Source: Thalassospira tepidiphila MCCC 1A03514
GTDB lineage: Bacteria; Pseudomonadota; Alphaproteobacteria; Rhodospirillales; Thalassospiraceae
Length of the DNA stretch: 64,000 bases
Assembly (NCBI RefSeq): GCF_001662875.1
Contig: NZ_JPVZ01000003.1
Span: 434,001 to 498,000, forward strand
Direction of reading: 5' to 3'
Made by a program: the position numbers and the translations under genes. Shown here piece by piece: positions 1-7,744 of the stretch; the first letter of the stretch is position 1, and the number at the start of each line of letters is the position of its first letter. The notes below the pieces were generated by a model. That model worked only from the letters and a program-made list of their open reading frames with translations. It was not told the DNA's origin and did not search any database.

Positions 1-440
1 TGCGTTTCATTCTTTTTGAATATTTGATTCCGCTTGGATTAAGTTTTGCACCTCAAGCTATTGTTTTACAATGTGGATGTGATACTCTTGCCGAAGATCC
101 ACTGTCCAGACAGCTTTTGGGCAATCAGTCGATCTGGGAAGTCGTGGGGGCGATGACCCGATTGGCGCCCCGAAGTCTTGTTCTTGGCGGCGGAGGATAT
201 AGTCCATACGGCGTTGCACGCTGTTGGTCTGGGGTGTGGGCAACCATTAACGGGATCGAAATACCTGATGTGTTACCCATCACAGCGGAAAATATCCTGC
301 GTGTCATAAAATGGGCGCATAGTCGTGGAAGACAGCCGGCAAGTGAGTTGTTCACAACGCTTGTGGATCCATGGCGGGGTGGCGCCATCCGGGACGAGGT
401 CCGGGATCGCGTCAAAAGACTAAGAGGATATGGGGTATGA
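1..440 (+). CDS. Histone deacetylase family protein (AcuC-like), 3' part only
   Basis: The reading frame is open to the left edge, so the start lies outside the window; about 146 C-terminal residues are visible. The segment carries the family's C-terminal signatures: a VLQCGCDTLAEDPLS stretch matching the QCGaDsL region that supplies a zinc-site Asp, and a LVLGGGGYSPYGVARCW stretch matching the GGGGY loop. Family members are zinc-dependent amidohydrolases acting on acetyl-lysine, acetylpolyamines or similar substrates; AcuC is linked to acetoin/acetate metabolism. The stop codon overlaps the ATG of the next gene (ATGA), so the two are probably cotranscribed and translationally coupled. The substrate cannot be told from this fragment. 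Confidence 0.85.
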   Translation, partial: RFILFEYLIPLGLSFAPQAIVLQCGCDTLAEDPLSRQLLGNQSIWEVVGAMTRLAPRSLVLGGGGYSPYGVARCWSGVWATINGIEIPDVLPITAENILRVIKWAHSRGRQPASELFTTLVDPWRGGAIRDEVRDRVKRLRGYGV

Positions 441-883
441 AGTCGTTCTTTCAGATGGCTTTGGTTGTGTGCTTTGTCAGCGCGGCGGTTGTTGCCGGGC
501 TGAATGCAAAGGCAACCGGTTATGAACGGTCGCGTCTTCTTGTTGATGGCGAAGTGTTCAATGTTGAACTGGCCATCACACCCGAAGAAAGGTCGCGCGG
601 CCTTATGTTCCGTACCGAAATGGCTGAAGACGCCGGAATGCTGTTTGATTTCGGCGGACCACGCGACATTTCTATGTGGATGAAAAACACCTTTATCTCG
701 CTTGATATGCTGTTCATCGCGGCCGACGGCACGATTGTCGGCATTGAAAAGCGCACCGTGCCACAATCAGAAACCATCATTCCGTCGCCAAGGCCTGTGC
801 GCTTTGTGCTTGAACTCAATGGTGGTTCGTCTGACCGGATGGGGTTTGAGGTTGGCGAAAAGGTCGAAGGACTGCCGCGCTAG
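437..883 (+). CDS. DUF192 family exported protein
   Basis: A 148-residue protein. The start is placed at 437 because that ATG overlaps the previous stop and gives a clean signal peptide (MKSFFQMALVVCFVSAAVVA followed by a short polar stretch); a longer reading frame upstream has no such N-terminus. The mature part holds the DUF192 hallmarks: ELAITPEERSRGLMFRTEM, then a GMLFDFGGPRDISMWMKNT region and a D/GTIVGIEKRTVPQSE strand. The domain is a small beta-rich fold of unknown biochemical function found in exported bacterial proteins. It is followed by a good terminator. Family assignment is firm; function is not known. Confidence 0.9.
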   Translation: MKSFFQMALVVCFVSAAVVAGLNAKATGYERSRLLVDGEVFNVELAITPEERSRGLMFRTEMAEDAGMLFDFGGPRDISMWMKNTFISLDMLFIAADGTIVGIEKRTVPQSETIIPSPRPVRFVLELNGGSSDRMGFEVGEKVEGLPR

Positions 884-923
884 GCCACGCCATCGACACG
901 CCACACAATCAATCAGCAATAGC

Positions 924-957
924 AAGGCCGCAGGTGATATCTGCGGCCTTTGGTTTT
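924..957 (+). terminator. Rho-independent terminator after the DUF192 gene
   Basis: Perfect 10-bp stem AAGGCCGCAG (924-933) with CTGCGGCCTT (941-950), a 7-base loop, and a T-rich tail starting at 951. Confidence 0.85.
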
Positions 958-1045
958 TGCGTCGGTTTTTGTGTCATATTTTCGAGAAAAACACGCAATG
1001 CGGTCTTGCCCACCCAGCAAGATGGTGCTAAATCCACATCCGCGT

Positions 1046-1122
1046 CGGGGAGTAGCGCAGTCTGGTAGCGTACCTGCTTTGGGAGCAGGGGGTCGCGAGT
1101 TCGAATCTCGCCTTCCCGACCA
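1046..1122 (+). tRNA. tRNA-Pro (anticodon TGG)
   Basis: A 77-nt cloverleaf with the CCA end encoded at 1120-1122. The acceptor stem pairs CGGGGAG with CTTCCCG (one G-T pair). The anticodon stem is CCTGC/GCAGG around the loop TTTGGGA, giving anticodon TGG. The T loop contains the usual GTTCGAATC. Confidence 0.96.
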
Positions 1123-1266
1123 TTTCCCCTTTTATCGTTTTTCGGATGCCCAACGGGATTTCCAAGTCACGATAAAAGGTGTAAAAGATGAACTGATAGC
1201 AGGGGTTAGAGAGACCCGCTTAACTGCCATCATCATCTTATCCCGAAGGTCAAGACGAGGGTCCCG

Positions 1267-1560
1267 ATGAAGGTCCGTGTTTACAAACCTGCCAAGAACG
1301 CCATGCAGTCCGGTCAGGCTGCGACCAAGCACTGGGTCATGGAATTTGAACCGGGTGCGAAAAAGGTCGCCGATCAGCTGATGGGCTGGATCGGATCGAC
1401 CGACACCCGTGGTCAGGTCCGCATGTATTTCGAAACCCTCGAAGAAGCGCAGGCCTTTGCCGCCAAGCACAAGCTGATCGCGGACATCGAAATGCCGAAG
1501 CCGCGCAAACTTCAGCTCAAGGCCTATGCCGACAACTTCGCGTTCAAACGCGTCGTCTGA
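1267..1560 (+). CDS. NADH dehydrogenase accessory subunit, NDUFS4 family (ETC complex I subunit)
   Basis: A 97-residue protein starting MKVRVYKPAKNAMQSG. It matches the ETC complex I subunit conserved region family (PF04800), the bacterial counterpart of mitochondrial NDUFS4, seen in alphaproteobacterial complex I such as that of Paracoccus. Recognisable are the KHWVMEFEP segment, the MGWIGSTDTRGQVRMYFET core in which the W-x-x-S/G-D pattern is family-typical, and the C-terminal KPRKLQLKAYADNFAFKR tail. It stands apart from any nuo operon, between two tRNA genes, as a monocistron with its own terminator. It is expected to sit on the matrix-facing arm of complex I and stabilise the NADH module. 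Confidence 0.93.
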   Translation: MKVRVYKPAKNAMQSGQAATKHWVMEFEPGAKKVADQLMGWIGSTDTRGQVRMYFETLEEAQAFAAKHKLIADIEMPKPRKLQLKAYADNFAFKRVV

Positions 1561-1592
1561 TCTGGAAATCGCCAGCGTATTTGACCAATTCT

Positions 1593-1618
1593 CGGGGCGG
1601 ATTTCCGCCCCGTTTCGT
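1593..1618 (+). terminator. Rho-independent terminator after the NDUFS4 gene
   Basis: Perfect 8-bp GC stem CGGGGCGG (1593-1600) with CCGCCCCG (1605-1612), a 4-base ATTT loop, and a TTTCGT tail. Confidence 0.8.
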
Positions 1619-1702
1619 CTGACAGGGGACGTTAAAGCCTGTGAACACAGTCGGGCAGGCGCCCAATGCCATGCCCCGGGGTTCGTAACCACCCCACCCA
1701 GC

Positions 1703-1779
1703 GGTCCCTTAGCTCAACTGGATAGAGCAACAGACTTCTAATCTGTAGGTTGCAGGTTCGAGTCCTGCAGGGATCGCCA
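1703..1779 (+). tRNA. tRNA-Arg (anticodon TCT)
   Basis: A 77-nt cloverleaf including an encoded CCA at 1777-1779. The acceptor stem is GGTCCCT/AGGGATC with one G-T pair. The anticodon stem ACAGA/TCTGT encloses CTTCTAA, so the anticodon is TCT, reading AGA/AGG. The D arm is TAGCTCAACTGGATAGAGCA and the T arm contains GTTCGAGTC. Confidence 0.96.
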
Positions 1780-1808
1780 TTTTTTCCATGTACTTGCAGT
1801 CAGAAACC

Positions 1809-2471
1809 TTATCGTGCCGTGAAATACCGTCCCGGACGATGGTTGAGCGCAATGATCAGGTTGAGGATGACAGCGCCCAGGATCGAGAGCAGGACCTTGT
1901 CGAAGGGCAGGGTCAGGAAGGCGCAGACGAGGATCACCATGTCGACCGCGAGCTGGAAGTAACCGGCGCGGATGTTGAAGTTTTCCTGTAGGTACAGGGC
2001 GAGGATATTGACCCCGCCAAGGCCAGCGCGATGGCGAAACAGCATGAGCAGGCCAATCCCCATCAACGCACCCCCGGCAACCGCGGCATAGATCGGGTTG
2101 AGCGTGTTGAACTCCACCAGCATCGGGGTCAGTTTCGAGAAGGCCGAGACCAGACCAACGGCGATGAAGGTCTTGATGGTGAAGGCCTTGCCCATGCGTT
2201 TGAAAGCCAGCCAGTAAAAGGGCAGGTTGATCACAAAGAAGATCACGCCAAACGACAGCCCGGTGGCATGTTCAATCAGAAGGGCGGCCCCGGCGGTACT
2301 GCCGGTGACAAGGATGCTTTCGCTATAAAGCGTGACACCAAGCGACACCACCATGGTGCCCAGCAACAGGGCCAGCACATCCTCATACGGGCGATGGGCG
2401 ATATCGTCCTTTTTGGGTGTTTCGCTGGTTGCGGCTGGTGCGGTTTTATCGGTGGTGTTTACGGTGCTCAT
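1809..2471 (-). CDS. YitT family membrane protein
   Basis: A 220-residue integral membrane protein with a hydrophilic N-terminus of about 30 residues followed by five to six hydrophobic segments (for example VLALLLGTMVVSLGVTLY and AAVAGGALMGIGLLMLF). The glycine-rich TGSTAGAALLIEHATG motif and the RHRAGLGGVNILALYLQ segment are typical of the YitT/DUF161 family. Biochemical function is not established for the family; a permease role is often assumed. The gene is monocistronic, ending about 30 bases from tRNA-Arg on the other strand. It is shorter than Firmicutes YitT proteins and lacks their C-terminal cytosolic DUF2179 domain, a common proteobacterial form. Confidence 0.85.
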   Translation of the reverse strand: MSTVNTTDKTAPAATSETPKKDDIAHRPYEDVLALLLGTMVVSLGVTLYSESILVTGSTAGAALLIEHATGLSFGVIFFVINLPFYWLAFKRMGKAFTIKTFIAVGLVSAFSKLTPMLVEFNTLNPIYAAVAGGALMGIGLLMLFRHRAGLGGVNILALYLQENFNIRAGYFQLAVDMVILVCAFLTLPFDKVLLSILGAVILNLIIALNHRPGRYFTAR

Positions 2472-2611
2472 AAGCGGTTTGCTGCCAGTTGGTTGATTAG
2501 ATTAGGGTCAGGGCCTTGATAAAATACGCTTTTCGCAGGTGCGAAACAAGCGGTGGGCAAGATCGCGGCGTAAATCGCGTGTTTTTGATGTAACGGTGTC
2601 GCTAAACGCAA

Positions 2612-2638
2612 AAGACCGGCTTAAAGCAAGCCGGTCTT
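2612..2638 (-). terminator. Rho-independent terminator after the aldo/keto reductase gene
   Basis: Perfect 11-bp stem AAGACCGGCTT (2612-2622) with AAGCCGGTCTT (2628-2638) and a 5-base loop, about 40 bases beyond the stop of the leftward gene at 2680. On the minus strand it is followed by TTGCGTTT. Confidence 0.7.
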
Positions 2639-2679
2639 GGTAATTTTGTATGTTTGTTCGCGGTTACGCCGGATGGTGA

Positions 2680-3510
2680 TCAGGCGGCCTTGTCCCATTC
2701 CGGGGCGAAGGACGGATCAATCAGGCGACCATTTGGATTGGCAAGGTCATGGATTGCTTCCATGTCGTTTTCCGAGAGTTCGAAATCAAAGATATCGAAA
2801 TTGGCCGCGGCATTTTTCGGTGAGCCTGATTTCGGGATTGCCATGACGCTGTCTTGTTGCAGCAACCAGCGGAGCGTCACCTGCACGGGCGACTTGCCGT
2901 ATTTTTCACCGATGGCCTTAAGCGTTGCGTCCTTCATGACATTGCCACGTGCAATCGGGCAGTAAGCCGTCAGCAGCATGTCATGCGCACGCACGCTTTC
3001 GAGTACCTTGGACTGGTCAAGATAGGGGTGATATTCGACCTGATTGACCGTCAGCGGCGCATCGGTCAGCGACACGGCCTGATCAATCAGGGCGGTCGGG
3101 AAGTTTGAAATCCCGATCAGGCGCGTCATGCCAAGGTTTTTGACCTCGTTCAAGGCTGCCATGGTTTCTTCAAGCGGCACGTCATCATTGGGCCAGTGCA
3201 GAAGCAACAGATCAACATGGTCCAGATCAAGCTTGCGCAGGCTTTCGACCACGGAGGTCTGCAAATCACCGCTTTGGAATTTGTCGTACCAGACCTTGGT
3301 GGTCAGGAAGTAGTCATCGCGCGCAAGGCCGGAATTTTTCAGGCCCTGACCAACGCCCTGTTCGTTGTGATACATCTGGGCGGTATCGAAATGGCGATAG
3401 CCGATCTTGGCGGCCTCAGCGATCATTTTCGCCGCTTCGTCGTTGTTGAGCTCGTACGTCCCAAAGCCAAGGGCCGGGATTTTAGTGTCCTGCCAGTTCC
3501 GGTAAATCAT
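2680..3510 (-). CDS. Aldo/keto reductase (2,5-diketogluconate reductase-like)
   Basis: A 276-residue NADPH-dependent (beta/alpha)8 barrel reductase. The catalytic tetrad is visible: D42 and Y47 in RHFDTAQMYHNE, K72 in FLTTKVW, and H105 in LLLLHWP. The C-terminal PIARGN and IPKSGSPKNAAANFDIFDFELS segments are the usual cofactor-binding region. The start ATG is preceded by an AGGGGG box. Closest in style to the DkgA/DkgB branch that reduces small aldehydes and keto-sugars, but substrate specificity cannot be read from sequence. It is transcribed alone, with its own terminator. Confidence 0.92.
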   Translation of the reverse strand: MIYRNWQDTKIPALGFGTYELNNDEAAKMIAEAAKIGYRHFDTAQMYHNEQGVGQGLKNSGLARDDYFLTTKVWYDKFQSGDLQTSVVESLRKLDLDHVDLLLLHWPNDDVPLEETMAALNEVKNLGMTRLIGISNFPTALIDQAVSLTDAPLTVNQVEYHPYLDQSKVLESVRAHDMLLTAYCPIARGNVMKDATLKAIGEKYGKSPVQVTLRWLLQQDSVMAIPKSGSPKNAAANFDIFDFELSENDMEAIHDLANPNGRLIDPSFAPEWDKAA

Positions 3511-3846
3511 ACTGGTGTACCCCCTTGTTTCGTTTGATTGTTGTGATTTTGGGTCTGCGCGGTGTCATGTGCAAATGACGATCTGGTGTCAGTTTGCCCG
3601 ATTTGCGCCAGATTTAGTGCGCATGTCGCCGATCGCAACCTGTACATCAGGATGGTACGGGCTGTGCAATTGGCGAGAGGGCCGGGGCTGCCCCGTGTGC
3701 GGGTGGGGATTTTCAGGCAAAGAAAAAGGGCGACCAAATTCATGGGTCGCCCGAAGTTCAGGACTTAGAGTGAGGCTGTATCAAGCCAAGAACGAGATTG
3801 CCGCAATCACCGGCGATGATCCTTGATGTGGCTCAAACGCAGTCGA
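3511..3846. other. Intergenic stretch between aldo/keto reductase and cobW
   Basis: About 336 bases between two leftward genes. It holds the cobW terminator (3728-3752) and must contain the aldo/keto reductase promoter. No convincing coding frame, RNA gene or repeat was seen; the one open frame here (3507-3743, minus) has a low-complexity, non-protein-like translation. Confidence 0.6.
3724..3752 (-). terminator. Rho-independent terminator of the hisI-cobW transcript
   Basis: Read leftward, GGGCGACC (3752-3745) pairs with GGTCGCCC (3735-3728), followed by TTTTTCTTT. It lies about 95 bases after the cobW stop codon. Confidence 0.75.
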
Positions 3847-4968
3847 TTATTCTTTGACCGTGTTGCCATCATTGGTTTCGCTGACCGCGGCGTTAAGGTG
3901 ATAAAGCGATTCACGGATTACCTGGGGCCCAAGATCCTTGGTGATGAAGACGATCTTGGACCGGTGATCATCGCTTGGCCAGGCGGGCAGGGATGCCGGC
4001 GGGTGGAAAACATGCTGCACGGCATGAATGGCGACAGGCGCGTCTTCGCCGACCAGATTAAGGATGCCCTTTACACGCAAAAGGCTCTCGCCGCGCATCT
4101 GGGTAAAGATTTCGGCCCAGGTGACGAAAGCATCCCAATGGATCGGTTCATCAAAGGTGATGCAAAATGATCGGATGTGGTCGTCATGGCGGTTGACGTC
4201 ATGGCTGTGATCGTGGTGGTGGTCATGATCGTGATGGCCGTGATCGTCGTGATGATGATCATGCGCATCGCCATGCTGCTCATAGGCTTCATCACGCAGC
4301 CATTTCTGCACATCCATGCTTTTGGTTGTCGGGTCATACAGCCCGGCATTAAACAGCTTTGAAACCGCAATATCGCCATTGACCACCGGATAAATCGGGG
4401 CGGCCGGGTTAAGCGCGCGCAGGCGGGCTTCAAGGGCTGTGCGCGTCGCCTCATCGGCCAGATCGGCCTTGGTCATCAGGATGCGGTCGGCAACGGCCGC
4501 CTGCTTGACACTTTCGGGATGGTTATCAAGCTGCCCCGCGCCATGGATGGCATCGACGGTGGTCACCACGCTATCAAGGCGGAACTTGGTGGTCAGAAGC
4601 GGGTCGGTCATCAGGGTGTGCAGGATCGGGGCCGGGTCGGCAAGGCCGGTGGTTTCTATGATCACCCGATCAAATTCCGGGATTTCACCGCGCGTGCGTT
4701 TGACAAATAAATCACGCAGCCCCGAAATCAGATCACCGCGCACCGAACAACAGATACAGCCGGAATTGAGCAACACCACATCTTCGGACACTTCGCGCAC
4801 CAGAAGATGATCGAGCCCGATTTCACCGAACTCGTTGATCAGGACCGCCGTCTTATCCATGCCATCCTGTGTCAGCAGGGCATTCAAAAGCGTGGTCTTG
4901 CCACTGCCCAGAAAGCCGGTGATGACGGTGGTGGCGATGCGGTCAAACTGTTCGTTGGAAAGGGCCAT
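3847..4968 (-). CDS. COG0523/CobW-type G3E GTPase, putative zinc metallochaperone
   Basis: A 373-residue G3E-family P-loop GTPase. From the ATG at 4968 the Walker A GFLGSGKT lies at 18-25, and the CICC metal motif (CxCC) at 71-74. After residue 230 comes a His/Asp-rich insertion of about 30 residues with more than 15 histidines, followed by the CobW C-terminal domain. An in-frame TTG six bases upstream is a possible but weaker start. COG0523 proteins with CxCC and His-rich loops handle zinc and hand it to client proteins; the eukaryotic relative ZNG1 activates a zinc enzyme. The gene follows hisI by about 40 bases in the same direction, and the pair diverges from zur-znuCB, so zinc is the likely metal. 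Confidence 0.92.
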   Translation of the reverse strand: MALSNEQFDRIATTVITGFLGSGKTTLLNALLTQDGMDKTAVLINEFGEIGLDHLLVREVSEDVVLLNSGCICCSVRGDLISGLRDLFVKRTRGEIPEFDRVIIETTGLADPAPILHTLMTDPLLTTKFRLDSVVTTVDAIHGAGQLDNHPESVKQAAVADRILMTKADLADEATRTALEARLRALNPAAPIYPVVNGDIAVSKLFNAGLYDPTTKSMDVQKWLRDEAYEQHGDAHDHHHDDHGHHDHDHHHDHSHDVNRHDDHIRSFCITFDEPIHWDAFVTWAEIFTQMRGESLLRVKGILNLVGEDAPVAIHAVQHVFHPPASLPAWPSDDHRSKIVFITKDLGPQVIRESLYHLNAAVSETNDGNTVKE

Positions 4969-5009
4969 GATCAATCAGGTCTTTTGCGCTGGGCGTGGGA
5001 TTTGGGGGC

Positions 5010-5408
5010 TTATTTCTTGCCGTATAGTTCTTCGGTCGAAACTTCCGGTTTGGAAATCACGACTTCGTTGCCATCGCGGGCGGCGAAATAGAAACAGTTG
5101 CGCCGTCCGGTGTGGCAGGCGACCCCGATCTGATCGACCTCGACCAGAATGGTGTCCATGTCGCAGTCATAACGAAAATCGACAAGTTTCTGCACCTGGC
5201 CGGAGCTTTCACCCTTGCGCCACAGTTTCCCGCGGGAGCGTGAGAAATAGCACACCCGGCCGGTTTCAAGGGTTTCAAGCACGGCATCGCGGTTCATCCA
5301 GGCCATCATCAGGACTTCGCCCGTGTCATGTTGCTGGGCGATTACCGGAATCAGGCCGTTTTCGTTGAATTTCAGTTTGTCGGCAATCAGTGCATTTGAG
5401 CCCGTCAT
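5010..5408 (-). CDS. hisI: Phosphoribosyl-AMP cyclohydrolase (histidine biosynthesis step 3)
   Basis: A 132-residue HisI that opens the adenine ring of phosphoribosyl-AMP in the cytosol. The metal ligands are intact: C82, C98 and C105 with the family's 16/7 spacing for zinc, and D81, D83 and D85 for magnesium. The substrate region YFSRSRGKLWRKGESSG is canonical. There is no fused HisE domain, as usual in alphaproteobacteria where hisE sits in the main his operon. Here hisI is the first gene of a transcript with the zinc chaperone-like cobW, reading away from zur and starting about 50 bases from a Zur box. Zinc control of this enzyme is inferred. Confidence 0.95.
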   Translation of the reverse strand: MTGSNALIADKLKFNENGLIPVIAQQHDTGEVLMMAWMNRDAVLETLETGRVCYFSRSRGKLWRKGESSGQVQKLVDFRYDCDMDTILVEVDQIGVACHTGRRNCFYFAARDGNEVVISKPEVSTEELYGKK

Positions 5409-5457
5409 GGGGAAGCTCCGGTCGATGGTGGTTGACTTTTGACGTTCGGCGCGTCAG

Positions 5458-5480
5458 AAAATGATATATTATAACATTTC
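5458..5480. promoter_or_regulatory. Probable Zur operator between hisI and zur
   Basis: A 23-bp inverted repeat with left arm AAAATGATATA (5458-5468), centre T, and right arm TATAACATTTC (5470-5480). The right arm matches the proteobacterial Zur consensus half-site exactly; the left arm matches in 9 of 11 positions. It sits 50 bases before hisI and about 80 before zur, able to control both directions. Confidence 0.85.
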
Positions 5481-5559
5481 ATCAGATGCCACGGCTTTTT
5501 GAAATCGGTTGGGCCGAAACCGCCGAAACCAGATGGCCGTCGATACGAGATATTCAGCT

Positions 5560-6036
5560 ATGAGCGATCTTTTCCCCAAAAAGGGCCATGATCACGACAG
5601 ATGTGTGCATAGCGCACTTGCGCAGGCAGAGAAAGTCTGTGACAGAGAAAATGCGCGCTTTACCGACATGCGCCGCAAGGTCTTTACCCTGATCTGGCAA
5701 TCGCACAAGGCGGTTACGGCCTATGAGTTGCTTGATGCGCTGACCGCTGAAGGCCAGCGGGTGCAGCCGCCAACGGTTTATCGCGCGCTGGAATTCCTGA
5801 CCGAGCTTGGTCTGGTGCACAGAATTGAGTCGCTTAATGCCTATTTCGGCTGTGATAGGCCTGATTGCGAACATCTGGGGCAGTATTTCATCTGTACCGA
5901 TTGTGGCCGCGTCGCCGAGGCGGTCAACGAGGACATGAGCAACGCGGTGCGCAAGGCGGCGCGCAGTGTCGGCTTTACCATTCAGGCGACCACGGTCGAG
6001 ATCAAGGGGCTGTGCCATGACTGCGCCACTCATTGA
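5560..6036 (+). CDS. zur: Zinc uptake regulator Zur (Fur family)
   Basis: A 158-residue Fur-family repressor counted from the ATG at 5560; an in-frame ATG at 5533 and a TTG at 5509 are alternatives and no ribosome-binding site settles the choice. The winged helix includes [14 protein letters not shown]. The structural zinc site is C112-x-x-C115 with C152-x-x-C155. H87, C98, H105 and E120 are positioned like the regulatory zinc ligands of E. coli Zur. A Zur box lies about 80 bases upstream, so the gene probably represses itself together with znuCB and hisI-cobW. The stop overlaps znuC by 20 bases. Zur rather than Fur is supported by ligands and neighbours. Confidence 0.93.
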   Translation: MSDLFPKKGHDHDRCVHSALAQAEKVCDRENARFTDMRRKVFTLIWQSHKAVTAYELLDALTAEGQRVQPPTVYRALEFLTELGLVHRIESLNAYFGCDRPDCEHLGQYFICTDCGRVAEAVNEDMSNAVRKAARSVGFTIQATTVEIKGLCHDCATH

Positions 6037-6859
6037 AGGCCGTGACCTTGTTCTGTCCTTTGGTAATGAGCGCGTGCTTGATCAGGTATCGCTTGCCATT
6101 CATCCGGGTGAAATCATTACCCTGATCGGGCCAAATGGTGCCGGGAAATCAACACTGGTCAAGACGCTTCTGGGCTTGCAGAAAGCCGATAGTGGCGAGG
6201 TCGTGCGCAAACGCGGGCTTACGATAGGCTATGTGCCGCAAAAGCTTGCCATCGATCAGGTCTTGCCGATGACGGTGAAGCGGTTTCTGAGCCTGACCCG
6301 ATCCGTGAGCCGGGCGGATTGCGAACAGGTTCTGGGTCAGGTCGGGGCCGGGCATGTGATTGACGCGCAGATGAGCCAGCTTTCCGGCGGCGAGACGCAG
6401 CGTGTGATGCTGGCCCGCACCCTTTTGCTGCGTCCGCATTTGCTGGTGCTTGATGAACCGACGCAAGGGGTCGATGTTTCCGGGCAGGCGGAGCTTTATC
6501 GCCTGATTGATGAGATCCGCCGTGAACTTGATTGCGCCGTTCTGATGATTTCGCATGATCTGCATCTGGTGATGGCCAAGACCGATCAGGTGGTGTGCTT
6601 CAATCGTCATGTCTGTTGTTCAGGCATTCCCGAAACCGTGCGCCAGCATCCGGAATACCGGTCTTTGTTTGGCGTGCGCGAGGCCGATGCGATTGGTATC
6701 TATCACCACGAACATGATCACGAACATGATCTTTCGGGCCATGTTGTTGGCGGATGTGGTCACGATCATTCGCATGACCATGGGCATCACCATCATGCAG
6801 ATGATCACGCGCATGATCACAATAAAGCCGTCAAAGAAGGGGCGGGAACAAACCAATGA
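6017..6859 (+). CDS. znuC: Zinc ABC transporter ATP-binding protein ZnuC
   Basis: A 280-residue ABC ATPase that powers high-affinity zinc import with ZnuB. Walker A is GPNGAGKS, the signature is LSGGETQRV, Walker B is [12 protein letters not shown], and the switch is MISHDLH. The start ATG at 6017 overlaps the end of zur, which fits cotranslation. The ABC domain ends near residue 225; a C-terminal tail of about 50 residues is rich in His and Asp (around 20 histidines), which plain ZnuC proteins lack, and may buffer incoming zinc on the cytosolic side. The stop overlaps znuB (ATGA). No znuA solute-binding gene is present in the window. Confidence 0.94.
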   Translation: MTAPLIEGRDLVLSFGNERVLDQVSLAIHPGEIITLIGPNGAGKSTLVKTLLGLQKADSGEVVRKRGLTIGYVPQKLAIDQVLPMTVKRFLSLTRSVSRADCEQVLGQVGAGHVIDAQMSQLSGGETQRVMLARTLLLRPHLLVLDEPTQGVDVSGQAELYRLIDEIRRELDCAVLMISHDLHLVMAKTDQVVCFNRHVCCSGIPETVRQHPEYRSLFGVREADAIGIYHHEHDHEHDLSGHVVGGCGHDHSHDHGHHHHADDHAHDHNKAVKEGAGTNQ

Positions 6860-7662
6860 TGGATGATTTCCTGTTTCGCGCCGTTTTGGGCGGTGTTTTG
6901 CTGGCCATTGTCTGTGGACCGTTTGGCGCCTTTATCGTCTGGCGACGCATGGCGTTCTTTGGCGACATGCTGGCGCATACGGCATTGCTGGGGGTCGCAC
7001 TTGGCCTTCTTATTGGCGTCGATGTGCGGATCGGCATGATCGCGACCTGTCTGGCAGCCGCGCTTATTCTGGCCTATGGCCAAAGGCAATCGCGGATTGG
7101 CAGTGATACGGTGCTGGGCATGCTGGCGCATTCCACGCTGGCACTGGGCATGGTGGCCCTTGCCTTTGTGCAGGGTGTTGCTGTTGATCTGATGGCTTAT
7201 CTGTTTGGCGATATTCTGGCGGTCAATGCCGGGGATATCTTGCTTTTGGCGGTTGGCGGGGCCTTTGCGCTTGGCATCCTTGCCTGGATGTGGCGGCCGT
7301 TGCTTGCGCTGACCGTCAGTCCGGAAATTGCCGCGGCCGAAAGCATCCCGGTCGAACGGCTGCGTTTGATCTTCATGCTTCTGATGGCACTTGTGATCGG
7401 CATGGCGATCAAGATTGTCGGGGTTTTGCTGATTACAGCCCTTTTGATCGTGCCAGCCGCAAGTGCGCGTTTCTTTGCCCGCACACCTGAACAGATGGCG
7501 ATTGGTGCCGGGCTGTTTGGTGCGGCGTCGGTACTGGCGGGGATTGCCCTGTCCTGGCATGTGGATACGCCTGCGGGGCCAAGCATCGTGATTTCGGCCG
7601 CGGCGATCTTTGTTGCCAGCGGCATTGTAATGAGTGCCAAGCGCCACTTTGCACGTAGCTAA
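6856..7662 (+). CDS. znuB: Zinc ABC transporter permease ZnuB
   Basis: A 268-residue inner-membrane permease of the ABC-3 family with eight to nine hydrophobic helices. The [20 protein letters not shown] segment is the typical family motif near the N-terminus, and [20 protein letters not shown] is the conserved late helix pair. The start overlaps the znuC stop; a second ATG follows directly at 6859. It forms the transmembrane path with ZnuC. It is the last gene of the zur-znuC-znuB transcript; an imperfect hairpin (7669-7688) follows without a T run. Confidence 0.94.
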   Translation: MMDDFLFRAVLGGVLLAIVCGPFGAFIVWRRMAFFGDMLAHTALLGVALGLLIGVDVRIGMIATCLAAALILAYGQRQSRIGSDTVLGMLAHSTLALGMVALAFVQGVAVDLMAYLFGDILAVNAGDILLLAVGGAFALGILAWMWRPLLALTVSPEIAAAESIPVERLRLIFMLLMALVIGMAIKIVGVLLITALLIVPAASARFFARTPEQMAIGAGLFGAASVLAGIALSWHVDTPAGPSIVISAAAIFVASGIVMSAKRHFARS

Positions 7663-7744
7663 CCCGTTATCACCGCAAACACGGTGATCAAAGTGGCACC
7701 CGATTCCGTAAAGCGCAGATAGAACCGCGTGAAAGGATATCGGC

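Noticed and set aside
3507-3743. 78-codon minus-strand frame upstream of the aldo/keto reductase
   Set aside because: It overlaps the reductase start region and the cobW terminator and shows no domain or conserved pattern.
4170-4270. Repetitive GATCATG/GTGATGG pattern resembling a tandem repeat or CRISPR-like array
   Set aside because: It is the coding sequence of the His/Asp-rich loop of the CobW GTPase. A similar pattern at 6710-6830 codes for the ZnuC tail.
7669-7688. Hairpin ATCACCG/CGGTGAT after znuB as a terminator
   Set aside because: Stem is only 7 bp and no T run follows; termination there is doubtful.
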